From: Bacteriovoracaceae bacterium
GTDB lineage: Bacteria; Bdellovibrionota; Bacteriovoracia; Bacteriovoracales; Bacteriovoracaceae
Assembly (NCBI GenBank): GCA_018649885.1
Contig: JABIHA010000127.1
Span: 1-64,000 of the forward strand
DNA: 64,000 nt
Direction: 5' to 3'
The position numbers and the translations under genes were made by a program. Below are positions 63,705-64,000 of the stretch, piece after piece. The notes beneath the pieces are model-generated. The model made no database searches. It saw only the letters and a program-made list of their open reading frames with translations, and had not been told where the DNA came from. Every line of letters starts with the position of its first letter. Within the stretch, counting starts at the first letter, position 1.

Positions 63705-64000
63705 ATGTATGAAAATGCTAAGCCGTACATGGATCGGGCCCTAAGTGGTGAAACTGTTCACTTTGAGATTGAGGCAAAAGACAAACTTTCCCTTAATCTG
63801 CAAGATGTTACCTACAGGGCTATCCCTTCAACAGGCGGAGCTGAGATCACAGTAGTAACTTTAAATCACTATATTAATAACACGCTAACTATTCTTCACA
63901 ATAAGATAATGCATGCTCAAAAAACAGCTGTTCTAGAAGCTGTACAAAATGATTTGAAGGCCATGGATCAATCCATGAGAAAGGTGGTCAGTATTTTACA
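63705..64000 (+). CDS. PAS-domain sensor fragment, 5' truncated and running off the window
   Basis: The frame from ATG 63705 encodes KPYMDRALSGETVHFEIEAKD-type sequence (here split as KPYMDRALSGETV, HFEIEAKDKL), the second half of a PAS_4 domain, then GGAEITVVTLN and a helical stretch HNKIMHAQKTAVLEAV. The first half of the PAS fold and any ribosome site are missing; the frame is open only to a TGA at 63639. It may be a broken sensor kinase or chemoreceptor gene. The 3' end is outside the window. Confidence 0.55.
   Translation, partial: MYENAKPYMDRALSGETVHFEIEAKDKLSLNLQDVTYRAIPSTGGAEITVVTLNHYINNTLTILHNKIMHAQKTAVLEAVQNDLKAMDQSMRKVVSIL

Overview
The window is AT-rich bacterial chromosome, densely packed, with many short secreted or lipoprotein genes of no known function. 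The TIGR02147-type regulator, an EF-hand-like lipoprotein, several secreted HExxH metalloproteases, a chemotaxis operon and the codon/base bias fit a predatory bacterium of the Bdellovibrionota, most likely the Bacteriovoracaceae (Halobacteriovorax/Bacteriovorax/Peredibacter group). That placement is inference from gene content; there is no rRNA in the window.

Layout. 1-290: right end of a palindromic element whose cargo is an S23-type four-helix-bundle gene. 291-7250: leuS, divergent manA and two lipoproteins. 7250-9866: VTC-domain/DUF4956 pair, then a second, internally deleted copy of the palindromic element. 9867-14766: small secreted proteins, a TIGR02147 regulator coupled to a secreted metalloprotease, and a MoxR ATPase/VWA pair. 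14817-17607: ggt, a YchJ-like SEC-C protein and a redoxin in one tight operon. 17620-22550: a long stem-loop, secreted proteins, a metzincin, HAMP, CBS and receiver proteins, tRNA-Arg(CCT). 22696-35563: NarK-type transporter, secreted proteins, a pilin-like protein, peroxiredoxin-like protein, RCC1-like protein and PepF. 35891-43872: chemotaxis operon cheA-cheW-mcp-cheR/REC-cheB. 44108-50760: fatty-acid hydroxylase, TetR, MscS, a formate/nitrite channel pair, a Met-rich protein, a small methyltransferase, tRNA-Pro(GGG), a TrmB-like methyltransferase. 52521-58035: an arsenosugar-type cluster (TIGR04282 glycosyltransferase, radical SAM, DUF547, ArsM, and a VTT-flavin disulfide reductase fusion). 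58144-61756: ECF sigma/anti-sigma pair and two glycosyltransferases. The window ends with a phosphotransferase, a GNAT acetyltransferase and a PAS gene that lacks its 5' part.

Most notable: (i) two copies of an inverted-repeat element bracketing an S23-like gene, plus a third stem-loop with the same GGGCAAGGGCAA core; (ii) three genes (cheA, a secreted protein, a methyltransferase) whose frames break exactly at poly-A runs of 8, 6 and 10; (iii) a compact arsenic-metabolism cluster; (iv) a repeated GGRAC-N5-GTYCC palindrome upstream of two unrelated loci. The frame breaks may be real slippage or phase variation, or homopolymer sequencing errors; the sequence alone cannot decide.
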